Shown here one piece after another: positions 16,001 through 23,286 of a DNA stretch of 23,919 nucleotides. Both the position numbers and the translations under genes were made by a program. Each line of letters starts with the position of its first letter. Positions within the stretch are counted from its first letter, which is position 1. Source of the DNA: a virus. Under the pieces are notes generated by a model. That model worked only from the letters and a program-made list of their open reading frames with translations, was not told the origin of the DNA and did no database searches. The stretch is taken from IMG/VR virus record IMGVR_UViG_3300037507_001205, positions 1 through 23,919 of that record, one strand, 5' to 3'.

Positions 16001-16796
16001 TACACCAATTCCAAACTTGACTAACCCACTATTTGCTGGTATTGCAAGTGCAAACAACTTTGTACAAGCATACGTTCATAATGCAAGCAATGGATCAGCG
16101 GCATCAGCCGACTTTATTGCGTATCCTAACAATGGCGACGACCTCACTGGTTTCATTGATGTAGGTATCACAAGTAATACATTCAATCAGGCTGCTTTCA
16201 GTGTAACCGAAGAGAACGAAGGTTACATCTTTATGAGTGCACCAGACTTGTCTGGTACATCAGGTAACTTAGTAATTGCTACAGATAGCACTGGTGCTAA
16301 CAACAGTATCGAATTCTACGTAGGTGGATTCAACAAGACAAAGAATACTCAGCGCAGTTTCTTAATTAGTACAGCAGGTGCTGAATTAGCCGGTAACTTA
16401 GGTGTTACAGGTAATGTCAGTGGTAACATCTTTACTGCAAACTCATTTAGTGCAAACACTAGTGTAACAATTGGTAACACTGGTATTCGTCAAGGTACAT
16501 TAACTACTACAGCAATTACTGCAAACCAAACTATTGCAACTCTCTCAGTAACAGGTATTACTGGTGTAGAATTCTTAGTTAAGGGTGTAGATAGTTCAGG
16601 CTCTAAATACACAGTAGCAACTGTAACAGCAGTCACAGATGGATCAAACGTTGATTATTCAACATTTGGTGGAGTAACATTAGGTGCATCTACTGGTACA
16701 CTAGCAGTAAATATCGTAGGTTCAAACATTGCATTGCAAGTAACCCCTGCAAGCACGAACTCTACAGTATGGACAACACAATATAGGACTATCTAA
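13086..16796 (+). CDS. Fibre-like structural protein 2 (1236 aa)
   Basis: The N-terminus (MALKPLNSVGGFSVG) is shared with its neighbours and probably docks the protein to the virion. Next is a YANGQPWDLQEAAG plus SNTQIQFN module, then seven 17-residue repeats (residues 113-231; type TGNVSGGNLTTGGVVSA), then a second YANG/NTQIQFN module (about 279-320). A domain at about residues 580-840 opens with DAATKSYVDS (D592) and contains GVGATLTN, NRVLVQGQ, NGIYTVT and LTRATDAD. This domain recurs in fibre protein 4 and in other phage fibre-like proteins. The rest is Asn-rich beta repeats and a C-terminal domain (about 1125-1236) resembling that of fibre protein 1. The stop overlaps the ATG of the next gene by one base (TAATG). 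Likely a long trimeric tail or baseplate appendage, by analogy. Confidence 0.85.
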   Translation: MALKPLNSVGGFSVGEVPANVIFANGDFSGNKANFTGNVSMLGLLTNNLYYANGQPWDLQEAAGSNTQIQFNNNNNFGASANFTFDSATNVLTVSNGNVSTGNLSASGLLSVTGNANVGNLGTGGLIIATGNVTGGNITTSGVVSATGNVSGGNLTTGGVVAATGNVSGGNLTTGGALSVTGNANVGNLGTAGLITATGNVSGGNLTTGGALSVTGNANVGNIGGASGLFTANVTSNNVTVNLELQANTANFDGNVIMDNWLTVTNTANVGNLRTNNLLYANGLPWDLQEAAGANTQIQFNNGTNNNFGASANFTFDSATNNLALNGNVLLGGTSQNQIVNTSNTAIEIRGGYGNATSATAVLAAGDFANGTNVGKFTINGNLSGNSAAITEANISYWRTPGGSANVVTIDPVNVNATNVSTGALVVSGGHGVTGNAYIGGLLSVTGNITGGNISATNGNLTTANISGNLSAGNANLGNLAIASYIQTGELLNGNSNIRIAANGNVTVSSTGNSNVVIISGAGANVVGYVQANGNGSFGGVVSPSLTSNSGALTLTAAAGNENIILVPTGTGNVDVSTRHIVQVADPVNAQDAATKSYVDSVATGLQIHPAVRVTSITDLTATYANGGTSLTTIAITGGKTIQFSGNHGLSVNDEIYWTNSFNGITAQNAYFVQTTPSLDTITVRATYTGAETTGLTNGTGLTQAALANPGVGATLTNAGANAALSIDSVALSLTNRVLVQGQTNQFENGIYTVTTVGDGSTAWVLTRATDADQYAPTDVSKLGYGDYFFITSGIGYAGSSYVLTTPTGEITFGITNIGFSQFAAAGSYSAGNGIAITGTIISANIDGVTTDIVGGNIVVKASAQLTTPNIGAATGTSVSLTGNVLANNVNANTLVTAPNVNVTGTVLANNLTANSNITANNATINLALSGNTANFSGNVILPNLTVNLQLAGNTANFTGNIYAAFVQAGSGTPIPNLTNPLFAGIASANNFVQAYVHNASNGSAASADFIAYPNNGDDLTGFIDVGITSNTFNQAAFSVTEENEGYIFMSAPDLSGTSGNLVIATDSTGANNSIEFYVGGFNKTKNTQRSFLISTAGAELAGNLGVTGNVSGNIFTANSFSANTSVTIGNTGIRQGTLTTTAITANQTIATLSVTGITGVEFLVKGVDSSGSKYTVATVTAVTDGSNVDYSTFGGVTLGASTGTLAVNIVGSNIALQVTPASTNSTVWTTQYRTI
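13422..13778 (+). repeat. Seven tandem 51-bp (17 aa) repeats in fibre gene 2
   Basis: Seven in-frame units of 17 codons follow one another, each opening with TGN (Thr-Gly-Asn), for example TGNVSGGNLTTGGVVAA. The last unit is diverged. Units are kept at protein level but differ at many third codon positions, so the array is old or under protein-level selection. The period fits a regular beta-structure rung. Confidence 0.85.
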
Positions 16797-17155
16797 TGGC
16801 ACTTAAACCACTTAACGCACTTGATGGTTTATCAGTTAGCGCAAACAGTATTCAAATTGTTTTCGCTAACGGTCACGTTGCGGCAGCATCATTAGCAGTA
16901 ACAGGTACTACTAATTTAGGTGCTGTAGGCAATGTTACCATCACAGGTGGTACTTCTGGACAAGTTTTAAGTACAGATGGTGCGGGAAATCTATCATTTA
17001 CTACAGTGTCAAGTGGTGGCGGTGGTCAGATGCCCTACTATATTCCGGTTGGAGAAACCTACACTGTAGAGCAAAATAAACAAGGTTTGTTTGCACTACC
17101 CATTACTATTGATGGGGATTTAGTTGTAGACGGAATTTTAGTACAGGTATCATAA
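16796..17155 (+). CDS. Mini fibre-like structural protein 3 (119 aa)
   Basis: This short gene starts on the last base of the preceding stop codon (TAATG), so it is probably translated by re-initiation. It keeps the paralogue N-terminus (MALKPLNALDGLSVS, then FANG) and one LGAVGNVTITGG / QVLSTDGAGNLSF segment as in fibre protein 1. A Gly-rich hinge (SSGGGG) leads to a different C-terminus (YYIPVGETYTVEQNKQGLF, then DGDLVVDGILVQVS). It lacks the NTQIQFN module, the 17-residue repeats and the DAATK domain. It could be a short adaptor, cap or alternative fibre made of head and tip only, or a remnant of a larger gene. It reads through cleanly with no frameshift, which favours a functional protein. 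Confidence 0.78.
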   Translation: MALKPLNALDGLSVSANSIQIVFANGHVAAASLAVTGTTNLGAVGNVTITGGTSGQVLSTDGAGNLSFTTVSSGGGGQMPYYIPVGETYTVEQNKQGLFALPITIDGDLVVDGILVQVS

Positions 17156-17158
17156 TAG

Positions 17159-17166
17159 GATAAATA
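17159..17166 (+). promoter_or_regulatory. Candidate late promoter (GATAAATA) before the long fibre gene
   Basis: GATAAATA lies 4 bases after the stop of the mini fibre gene and 10 bases before the ATG at 17177. The spacing is tighter than before fibre genes 1 and 2, so the leader would be only a few bases. Confidence 0.42.
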
Positions 17167-17176
17167 GGATTGTAAG

Positions 17177-20100
17177 ATGGCATTAATACTCAAACAAGAA
17201 GCAAACGCAAACGTAACTACTCCCCCAGCAGGGAGTGGAGCCGTATTCCTAAACACATCTGACCAATTAACTGTTAAGGATACAGCAGGGAATATTTCAT
17301 CAGTCCCAACTTTTACCTCAACTGGAAATACTTCGGTATTCTTCAATGACAGTGGTGCATTGGGTCAAAGTGCAAATTTATCTTTTGTAAAGACAACTAA
17401 TACGCTAACTGTTACTAACGGTAATTTAGTAGCAGGTGGAGTTAAAACAGATAATCTTTATTATGCAAACGGTAATCCTTGGGACTTAAGTGATCCAGGT
17501 GGTAGCAATACACAGATTCAATTCAATGACAATGAAAGTTTTGGTGGTTCTGCAAACTTTGTTTGGGACAACTCATCTAATACTTTAACTGTTACTGGTA
17601 CATCAAATGTTACTGGTTCGTTAAATGTAACTGGTAATGCAGGATTTGGCAACGTTAATGCAGGTAATGCTCTTACTGCAAACTTTGTTGCAGGTACATT
17701 AACAACTAATGCGCAACCAAATATTACAAGTGTAGGTACACTTTCTACATTGACTACATCAGGTAACGCTGTTATCGGCGGTAACTTGACAGTCAATGGT
17801 AACATTACATACATCAACGTAGAAACATTTGATGTTGAAGATCCAATCATTTCAGTGGGCGGTGGTCCAAATGGCGCACCATTAACAACCAACGACGGTA
17901 AAGATCGTGGTTTATTGATGCACTACTATACAGTAAGTGGTGCAGTTGATGCGTTTATGGGTTGGGACAACTCAAACTCAGAATTCGCATTTGGTAGTAA
18001 CGTAACCTCTGTCAATGACATAGAAACATTTAATGCTTATGGCAATGTCAGAGCAAGCACATTTATTGGTAATATCACAGGTGCTACTGCTAACTTTAGT
18101 GGTAACATCACAGCCACAAATGCTAATTTAGGAAACGTAGTAACTGGTAATTATTTTACCGGTGTACTAACTTATGCCGCACAGCCAAACATCACTAGCC
18201 TAGGCACACTACAATCATTGTTAATTGGTGCAACGTCATCAACCGGTGATTACAGCAACGCAAAAACAATCAGTTCACAAGATAATTCAGGCGGTACCGC
18301 TAGCGACAACGTAGGTTTAGTTGGCGAAGCCGTAGCAAGTAGTGCAAACGCAAACGTCACTGGTATCGGTTTGTTGGGTATTGCCAGAGCAAACTCAGCA
18401 ACTAAGGGTACAGGTGTACAGGGTGAAGCAAAAGTAACCAACACAGCGGACACAGGTGCCGCAGTAGGTGTTCGTGGTTATGCTACTGATACACACGCAG
18501 GTGGTTATAACATCGGTGTATTGGGTAATGCAATTGGTTCAGGTGTAGGTAACTATGCGTTCTATGTACAGAACGGTGGTATTGGTTCTATTGAGAACCC
18601 AACATTCTGGGACTTGACAGACAACTCAAGTGCCGCACTAACATTTAGTTCTACAGGTAAAGCAAATATTTTCGGTATTGAAACAACTGACAATAGCGAA
18701 GGTATTTTCACAACAGGATACTTAAACGTATCAGGTAATGCTACAGTTGGTGGCATTAAAACTAACAATTATTATTATGCTAACGGAAGTCCAGTAGATT
18801 TCCAACAAGCAGGCGGCTCAAACACACAAGTACAGTTTAACGATGCTGATGGATTTGGCGGTAGTGCGGCATTCACATTTAATAAGACAACTAATGCTGT
18901 CTCAATGGGAGGCACATTAGCAGTTACAGGTAATGCAAGTGCAGGCAACATCTCAACTGGTGGATTAATTTCTGCAACTGGTAACGTATCAGGCGGTAAC
19001 TTAACTACAGCAGGTGCAGTAGTAGCAACCGGCAACGTAACAGGCGGCAACTTAACTACAGGCGGTGTTGTAAGTGCAACCGGTAACGTAAGTGGTGCAA
19101 ACATCACAACTGCAGGCGTAGTAACCGCAACCGGCAACGTATCTGCCGGTAACTTAACAACAGGTGGCGCATTAAGCGTCACCGGAAATGCAAACGTTGG
19201 TAATTTAGGTACTGGTGGACTTATTGTTGCTACAGGTAATGTAACTGGTGGCAACTTAACTACTGCCGGTAAGGTAGTAGCAAGCACACTAGAATCAAAT
19301 GTAGCAACTGGTACTGCGCCATTCGTAGTAGCAAGTACTACTAAGGTAGCAAACTTGAATGCTGACTTACTTGACGGTTACAGCACAGCAACAGCGGCAA
19401 CAGCAAATACTGTTGTTATCCGTGATGCTGATGGAAGTTTCAGCGCAAATATTGTAACGGCAACATTAAGTGGTGCAGCCACAACAGCCGGTACAGTAAC
19501 AACAGCCGCACAACCCAACATCACAAGCGTTGGTACATTGACTTCATTGGCGGTAACTGGAAACGTAACCGCTGGTAATGTTTACGCTAACTCAGGTACA
19601 ATCGGTGCTTCATTACTAACAGGTACACTAACTACTGCGGCTCAACCCAATGTTACTTCAGTTGGCACATTGTCATCTCTAACAGTAAGTGGTAACGCTT
19701 CAGCAGGTAACTTAAACACTGCCGGCGCAGTTGTTGCAAGTACATTAACTTCAAATGTCGCAACTGGTACTGCTCCATTAACAGTAACAAGTACAACACG
19801 TGTTGCTAACTTAAACGTTGCATATGCAAACGTTGCAGATAACATTAACGTAACTGCTCCAGGAACAGGCACAGGCTATGTTGTGTTTGCTAATGCAACA
19901 TCAGGCAACGTTGCTGAATTGACAAGTTCAGGTATTACTTCTAACTTAGCAAACAACTCAATTACTGCTACAACATTCGTTGGTGCATTAAGTGGTGCGG
20001 CAACTACAGCAGGCACCGTAACAACTGCGGCTCAACCAAACGTAACAAGTTTAGGAACATTAACTGGACTTGGCGTAAACGGCACTGTAACAGCGGTAGC

Positions 20101-22807
20101 ATTTACTGCTAACACAGGTGTGTTCACAGGTAATGGTAGTGGATTAAGTGCAATTGCAGGTGGTAACGTAACAGGGCAAGTAGCAAATGCTACAGTTGCT
20201 GGTACAGTTTATACGGCAGCACAACCAAACATCACTTCAGTCGGTACATTAACAAGTGTAGCAGTGACAGGTAATGCGACCGCAGGCAATGTGTATGCTA
20301 ACTCAGGTACAATCGGTGCTTCATTACTAACAGGTACACTAACTACTGCGGCGCAGCCAAATGTCACAAGCGTTGGTACTCTAACAAGTGCGACAGTAAC
20401 TGGTAACGTTGCAGCCGGCAACTTAACAACAACTGGTGTATTGAGTGTAACTGGTACAGGCGTAAGCAGTATTGCTGGCAACTTAGATATGACCAGCAAC
20501 AATATCATCAATCTTGCGGCTCCAGTTAATTCAACTGATGCGGCAACAAAACAATATGTTGATGACGTTGCTCAAGGCTTGCACACACACGATAGTTGTA
20601 ATGCAGCCACACAAACTACACTAGCAACGATTTCAGGTGGTACTGTTACATATAACAACGGTACTAGTGGTGTTGGCGCAACATTGACAACAACAGGTTC
20701 ATATACAACTATTGATGGCGTTACATTGTCAAATGGCATGCGTATTCTTGTTAAGAATGAAGCAAACGCCGCACACAACGGTATCTATGATCGCACAAGC
20801 AGTACAGTATTGACTCGTTCAACTGACTTTGACACTCCTACAGAAATGGCAGGTGGTGACTTTACGTTCGTTAATGCGGGTACATTATACGACAACACTG
20901 GTTGGGTAATGCCCGATCCAGTTACCACAGTCGGTACAACTAACGTAGTTTGGGTGCAGTTCTCAGGTGCTGGTACATATACAGCAGGCACAGGTTTAAC
21001 ATTAACAGGATCACAGTTTAGTGTCAATGCAAGCCAGACACAGATCACAAGTGTCGGTACTCTAACTGGTTTAAATTCAAGTGGTACAATCACAGCACCA
21101 GCATTCACAGCAAATACAGGCGTGTTCACAGGTAATGGTAGTGGACTAACTGCAATCGCAGGTGGTAACGTAACAGGTCAAGTAGCAAACGCATTAGTAG
21201 CAGGTACTGTATATACTGCGGCACAACCTAACATTACAAGCGTTGGTACACTAACATCATTGAGTGTAACAGGTAATGTTAGCGCAGGAAACGTAAGCGG
21301 TACTCTATTAACAGGTACACTAACTACTGCGGCTCAACCAAACGTAACAAGTTTAGGAACATTAACTGGACTTGGCGTAAACGGTACAATCACTGGAGTT
21401 AACATCACAGCAAATACAGGCGTATTTACTGGTAACGGTAGTGCATTAACTGCACTAAATGCAAGTAATATCAGTTCTGGTACATTAGCACAAGCAAGAT
21501 TAGCAAATGCTAGTGTAACATTAGGTAGCACTGCATTGACACTTGGTTCAACTGTTACAACTGTTGCAGGATTGTCAAGCGTAACATCAACTTCATTCGT
21601 TGGTGCATTGACTGGTGCGGCTACAACTGCAGGTACTGTAACAACTGCGGCTCAACCAAATATCACATCAGTCGGTACATTAACAAGTCTTGCTGTTACT
21701 GGAAACATCAGCGCAGGTAATGTATCTGCTACAACATTTACTGGTGCTCTATCAGGTGCGGCTACTAGTGCAACTACAGCAGGAACAGTAACAACAGCCG
21801 CACAACCAAACATTACATCAGTAAGTACTTCATTTACTGGATTGACTTTTGCGGCAAATGGACAAATTACAATGTCAGGCGCTGGGTCACAGATTTCTGG
21901 AGTTAACTTAGTAAGTGCTAACTTCTTCTCAGGTAATGGGTCATCAATAACTGGAATAAACGCATCTAGTATTGCAAGTGGCACACTCGCACAAGCAAGA
22001 CTTGCTAATGCGTCATTAACTGTTAACGGTACATCAATTTCACTAGGTGGTTCAGGTACAATTACTGCTAACACTACACAAACATTGACACTTGGTACTT
22101 ATTTAACAGGTACAAGTTTCAACGGTGGTACCGCAGTAACAGCCGCAGTAGATGCAACTACAACTAACACTGCAAGTAAGGTTGTAGCACGTGATGCAAG
22201 TGGTAACTTTGCAGCCGGAACAATTACTGCTACACTAAGCGGCGCCGCTACAACTGCAGGTACTGTAACAACTGCCGCACAGCCAAATATTACAAGCGTA
22301 GGTACACTAACATCATTGAGTGTAAGTGGTGCATTAACTACATCTAACATCACTACTGGTGCTAACTCTACAGCAGGATCAATTACAGGTAACTGGACAT
22401 TAACTGCTGGATCAAGATTTAACGCTACATATGCTGACTTGGCAGAACGTTATGTTGCTGATGCTCAATATGAGCCCGGTACTGTTCTAGTATTTGGTGG
22501 CGAATATGAAGTATCTATCAGTGGTGAAGATTCAAGTCACAGAGTTGCAGGTGTAGTATCTACAGAACCCGCATATCTAATGAACAGTGAATGTCAAGGT
22601 GAATATGTAGTTGATCTAGCATTGATTGGTCGTGTACCAGTTAAGGTAATGGGTCCAATTCGTAAGGGTGACTTAATTGTAACCTCTGAAAATGCAGGTT
22701 ATGGTAAAGCCAATAACGAAGCACGTGCCGGCACAATCATTGGTAAAGCACTTGAACACATGAATGAACTAGATGGAGTAGTAGAAGTCTTGATTGGTAG
22801 ATGTTAA
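17177..22807 (+). CDS. Giant fibre-like structural protein 4 (1876 aa)
   Basis: The N-terminus differs from its neighbours: a short ANVTTPPAGSGAVFLN...VKDTAGN segment seen in other phage virion proteins. Three NTQIQFN-type modules follow (about residues 55, 110 and 545). Residues about 219-295 hold DVEDPIISVGGG, DRGLLMHYY and FMGWDNSNSEF, a segment found in other phage structural proteins. About 350-520 is rich in GVxG-like motifs (GVRGYATD, GVLGNAIG). Seven 17-aa repeats lie at 584-702, then a long series of AQPNITSVGTLTSL units, 12 in all plus one variant. A DAATKQYVDD domain (D1121; about 1108-1275) is shared with fibre protein 2. The C-terminal domain (about 1740-1876) starts TYADLAERYVADAQYEPG and ends VLIGRC; similar ends occur in other phage fibre-like proteins, and a chaperone or self-cleaving role is possible but unproven. 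Likely the longest appendage of the virion. Confidence 0.86.
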   Translation: MALILKQEANANVTTPPAGSGAVFLNTSDQLTVKDTAGNISSVPTFTSTGNTSVFFNDSGALGQSANLSFVKTTNTLTVTNGNLVAGGVKTDNLYYANGNPWDLSDPGGSNTQIQFNDNESFGGSANFVWDNSSNTLTVTGTSNVTGSLNVTGNAGFGNVNAGNALTANFVAGTLTTNAQPNITSVGTLSTLTTSGNAVIGGNLTVNGNITYINVETFDVEDPIISVGGGPNGAPLTTNDGKDRGLLMHYYTVSGAVDAFMGWDNSNSEFAFGSNVTSVNDIETFNAYGNVRASTFIGNITGATANFSGNITATNANLGNVVTGNYFTGVLTYAAQPNITSLGTLQSLLIGATSSTGDYSNAKTISSQDNSGGTASDNVGLVGEAVASSANANVTGIGLLGIARANSATKGTGVQGEAKVTNTADTGAAVGVRGYATDTHAGGYNIGVLGNAIGSGVGNYAFYVQNGGIGSIENPTFWDLTDNSSAALTFSSTGKANIFGIETTDNSEGIFTTGYLNVSGNATVGGIKTNNYYYANGSPVDFQQAGGSNTQVQFNDADGFGGSAAFTFNKTTNAVSMGGTLAVTGNASAGNISTGGLISATGNVSGGNLTTAGAVVATGNVTGGNLTTGGVVSATGNVSGANITTAGVVTATGNVSAGNLTTGGALSVTGNANVGNLGTGGLIVATGNVTGGNLTTAGKVVASTLESNVATGTAPFVVASTTKVANLNADLLDGYSTATAATANTVVIRDADGSFSANIVTATLSGAATTAGTVTTAAQPNITSVGTLTSLAVTGNVTAGNVYANSGTIGASLLTGTLTTAAQPNVTSVGTLSSLTVSGNASAGNLNTAGAVVASTLTSNVATGTAPLTVTSTTRVANLNVAYANVADNINVTAPGTGTGYVVFANATSGNVAELTSSGITSNLANNSITATTFVGALSGAATTAGTVTTAAQPNVTSLGTLTGLGVNGTVTAVAFTANTGVFTGNGSGLSAIAGGNVTGQVANATVAGTVYTAAQPNITSVGTLTSVAVTGNATAGNVYANSGTIGASLLTGTLTTAAQPNVTSVGTLTSATVTGNVAAGNLTTTGVLSVTGTGVSSIAGNLDMTSNNIINLAAPVNSTDAATKQYVDDVAQGLHTHDSCNAATQTTLATISGGTVTYNNGTSGVGATLTTTGSYTTIDGVTLSNGMRILVKNEANAAHNGIYDRTSSTVLTRSTDFDTPTEMAGGDFTFVNAGTLYDNTGWVMPDPVTTVGTTNVVWVQFSGAGTYTAGTGLTLTGSQFSVNASQTQITSVGTLTGLNSSGTITAPAFTANTGVFTGNGSGLTAIAGGNVTGQVANALVAGTVYTAAQPNITSVGTLTSLSVTGNVSAGNVSGTLLTGTLTTAAQPNVTSLGTLTGLGVNGTITGVNITANTGVFTGNGSALTALNASNISSGTLAQARLANASVTLGSTALTLGSTVTTVAGLSSVTSTSFVGALTGAATTAGTVTTAAQPNITSVGTLTSLAVTGNISAGNVSATTFTGALSGAATSATTAGTVTTAAQPNITSVSTSFTGLTFAANGQITMSGAGSQISGVNLVSANFFSGNGSSITGINASSIASGTLAQARLANASLTVNGTSISLGGSGTITANTTQTLTLGTYLTGTSFNGGTAVTAAVDATTTNTASKVVARDASGNFAAGTITATLSGAATTAGTVTTAAQPNITSVGTLTSLSVSGALTTSNITTGANSTAGSITGNWTLTAGSRFNATYADLAERYVADAQYEPGTVLVFGGEYEVSISGEDSSHRVAGVVSTEPAYLMNSECQGEYVVDLALIGRVPVKVMGPIRKGDLIVTSENAGYGKANNEARAGTIIGKALEHMNELDGVVEVLIGRC
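18926..19282 (+). repeat. Seven tandem 51-bp (17 aa) repeats in fibre gene 4
   Basis: Seven units of 17 codons (residues 584-702) have the same motif as the array in fibre gene 2 (TGNVSGGNLTTAGAVVA and variants). One unit, TGNANVGNLGTGGLI, matches the first unit of the other array at 15 of 15 residues while the DNA differs at many third positions. This is a shared module between paralogues. Confidence 0.85.
19586..19641 (+). repeat. 56-base exact duplicate, copy 1
   Basis: This stretch (encoding roughly ANSGTIGASLLTGTLTTAA) is identical base for base to 20297-20352. It lies in the same reading frame of fibre gene 4. Confidence 0.85.
20024..20082 (+). repeat. 59-base exact duplicate, copy 1
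   Basis: Identical over 59 bases to 21326-21384. It encodes about TAAQPNVTSLGTLTGLGVNG. The sequence after it (20100-20220) is also close to another stretch at 21105-21220. Confidence 0.85.
20297..20352 (+). repeat. 56-base exact duplicate, copy 2
   Basis: Second copy of the sequence at 19586-19641, in frame and about 711 bases downstream. Confidence 0.85.
21326..21384 (+). repeat. 59-base exact duplicate, copy 2
   Basis: Second copy of the sequence at 20024-20082, in frame and 1302 bases (434 codons) downstream, on the far side of the DAATK domain. Confidence 0.85.
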
Positions 22808-22842
22808 TTTGACTTTTCAGTAACCACTGATAAGTACAATTG

Positions 22843-23286
22843 ATGAATGTATTTTTACAAGACTTCTTTACCAGACTCCGTTCTTGGCATGATCTAAGAA
22901 ATAATCTAAAAGAATCTGACCTCGGGCATATTTGTGTCGAGGTCGATTCGTTTTGGCAATGGTGCCCATTAAGTAATCACTATCTGCACCCGGATGATAT
23001 AGATTCATGGCCCGGACCTTGGGAATTAATTAACGATAACGAATATTGCTATTATGCTCGTGCTTTGGGTATGATATACACATTGCTGTTATTGGGTGTA
23101 AAAGAGATTGACTTTGTTGAAGCCAAAGACTATAATAACAACGATGTGGTATTAGTCCTTGTAGATAACGCAAAATATGTATTGAATTACTGGCCCAATA
23201 CGGTAGTAAATATTAATCTTAAAGAATTTACAATTCAAAAGCGCATCAACATAGACTCACTTAGAAGAAAAATAGGCAACGTATGA
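22843..23286 (+). CDS. Uncharacterised phage protein upstream of nrdA (147 aa)
   Basis: I start at ATG 22843 rather than TTG 22840. The protein is rich in aromatic residues with a compact set of motifs: SWHDLRNNL (14-22), VDSFWQWCPLSNHYLHPDDI (about 34-53), WPGPWELINDNEYCYYARALG (about 56-76) and a closing KYVLNYWP (about 111-118). The motif density suggests a conserved globular protein, and I have the impression of similar unnamed proteins in other T4-like phages, but I cannot name a family or function. It has no signal peptide; one hydrophobic stretch (GMIYTLLLLGV) is too short to be sure of a membrane segment. Its TGA stop overlaps the nrdA start (ATGA), so the two are probably translated together, which hints at a link to nucleotide metabolism or merely shared timing. 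No good ribosome binding site or hairpin was seen in the 35-base gap before it. Confidence 0.75.
   Translation: MNVFLQDFFTRLRSWHDLRNNLKESDLGHICVEVDSFWQWCPLSNHYLHPDDIDSWPGPWELINDNEYCYYARALGMIYTLLLLGVKEIDFVEAKDYNNNDVVLVLVDNAKYVLNYWPNTVVNINLKEFTIQKRINIDSLRRKIGNV

Noticed and set aside
13422-19282. Regularly spaced repeats as a CRISPR array
   Set aside because: Units are contiguous, in frame with a long gene and diverge at third codon positions; there are no unique spacers and no cas genes.
13292-22353. Many long minus-strand open frames opposite the fibre genes
   Set aside because: They are Val/Pro/Leu/Ala-rich mirror images of Asn/Thr/Gly-rich repeats, without ribosome binding sites or family motifs; the strong bias of the real gene keeps the opposite frame open.
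11498-22807. Diversity-generating retroelement acting on the fibre genes
   Set aside because: No reverse transcriptase, no template/variable pair with adenine-specific changes, and the duplicated stretches are exact rather than mutated at A.
22809-22840. Host-like promoter (TTGACT with TACAAT) before the gene upstream of nrdA
   Set aside because: The spacing between the two boxes is 20 bases, too long for a good sigma-70 promoter; the nearby GATAAGTA is only a loose match to the late-type motif.
22840-22842. TTG start for the gene before nrdA
   Set aside because: An ATG follows directly at 22843 and there is no reason to prefer the rarer codon.
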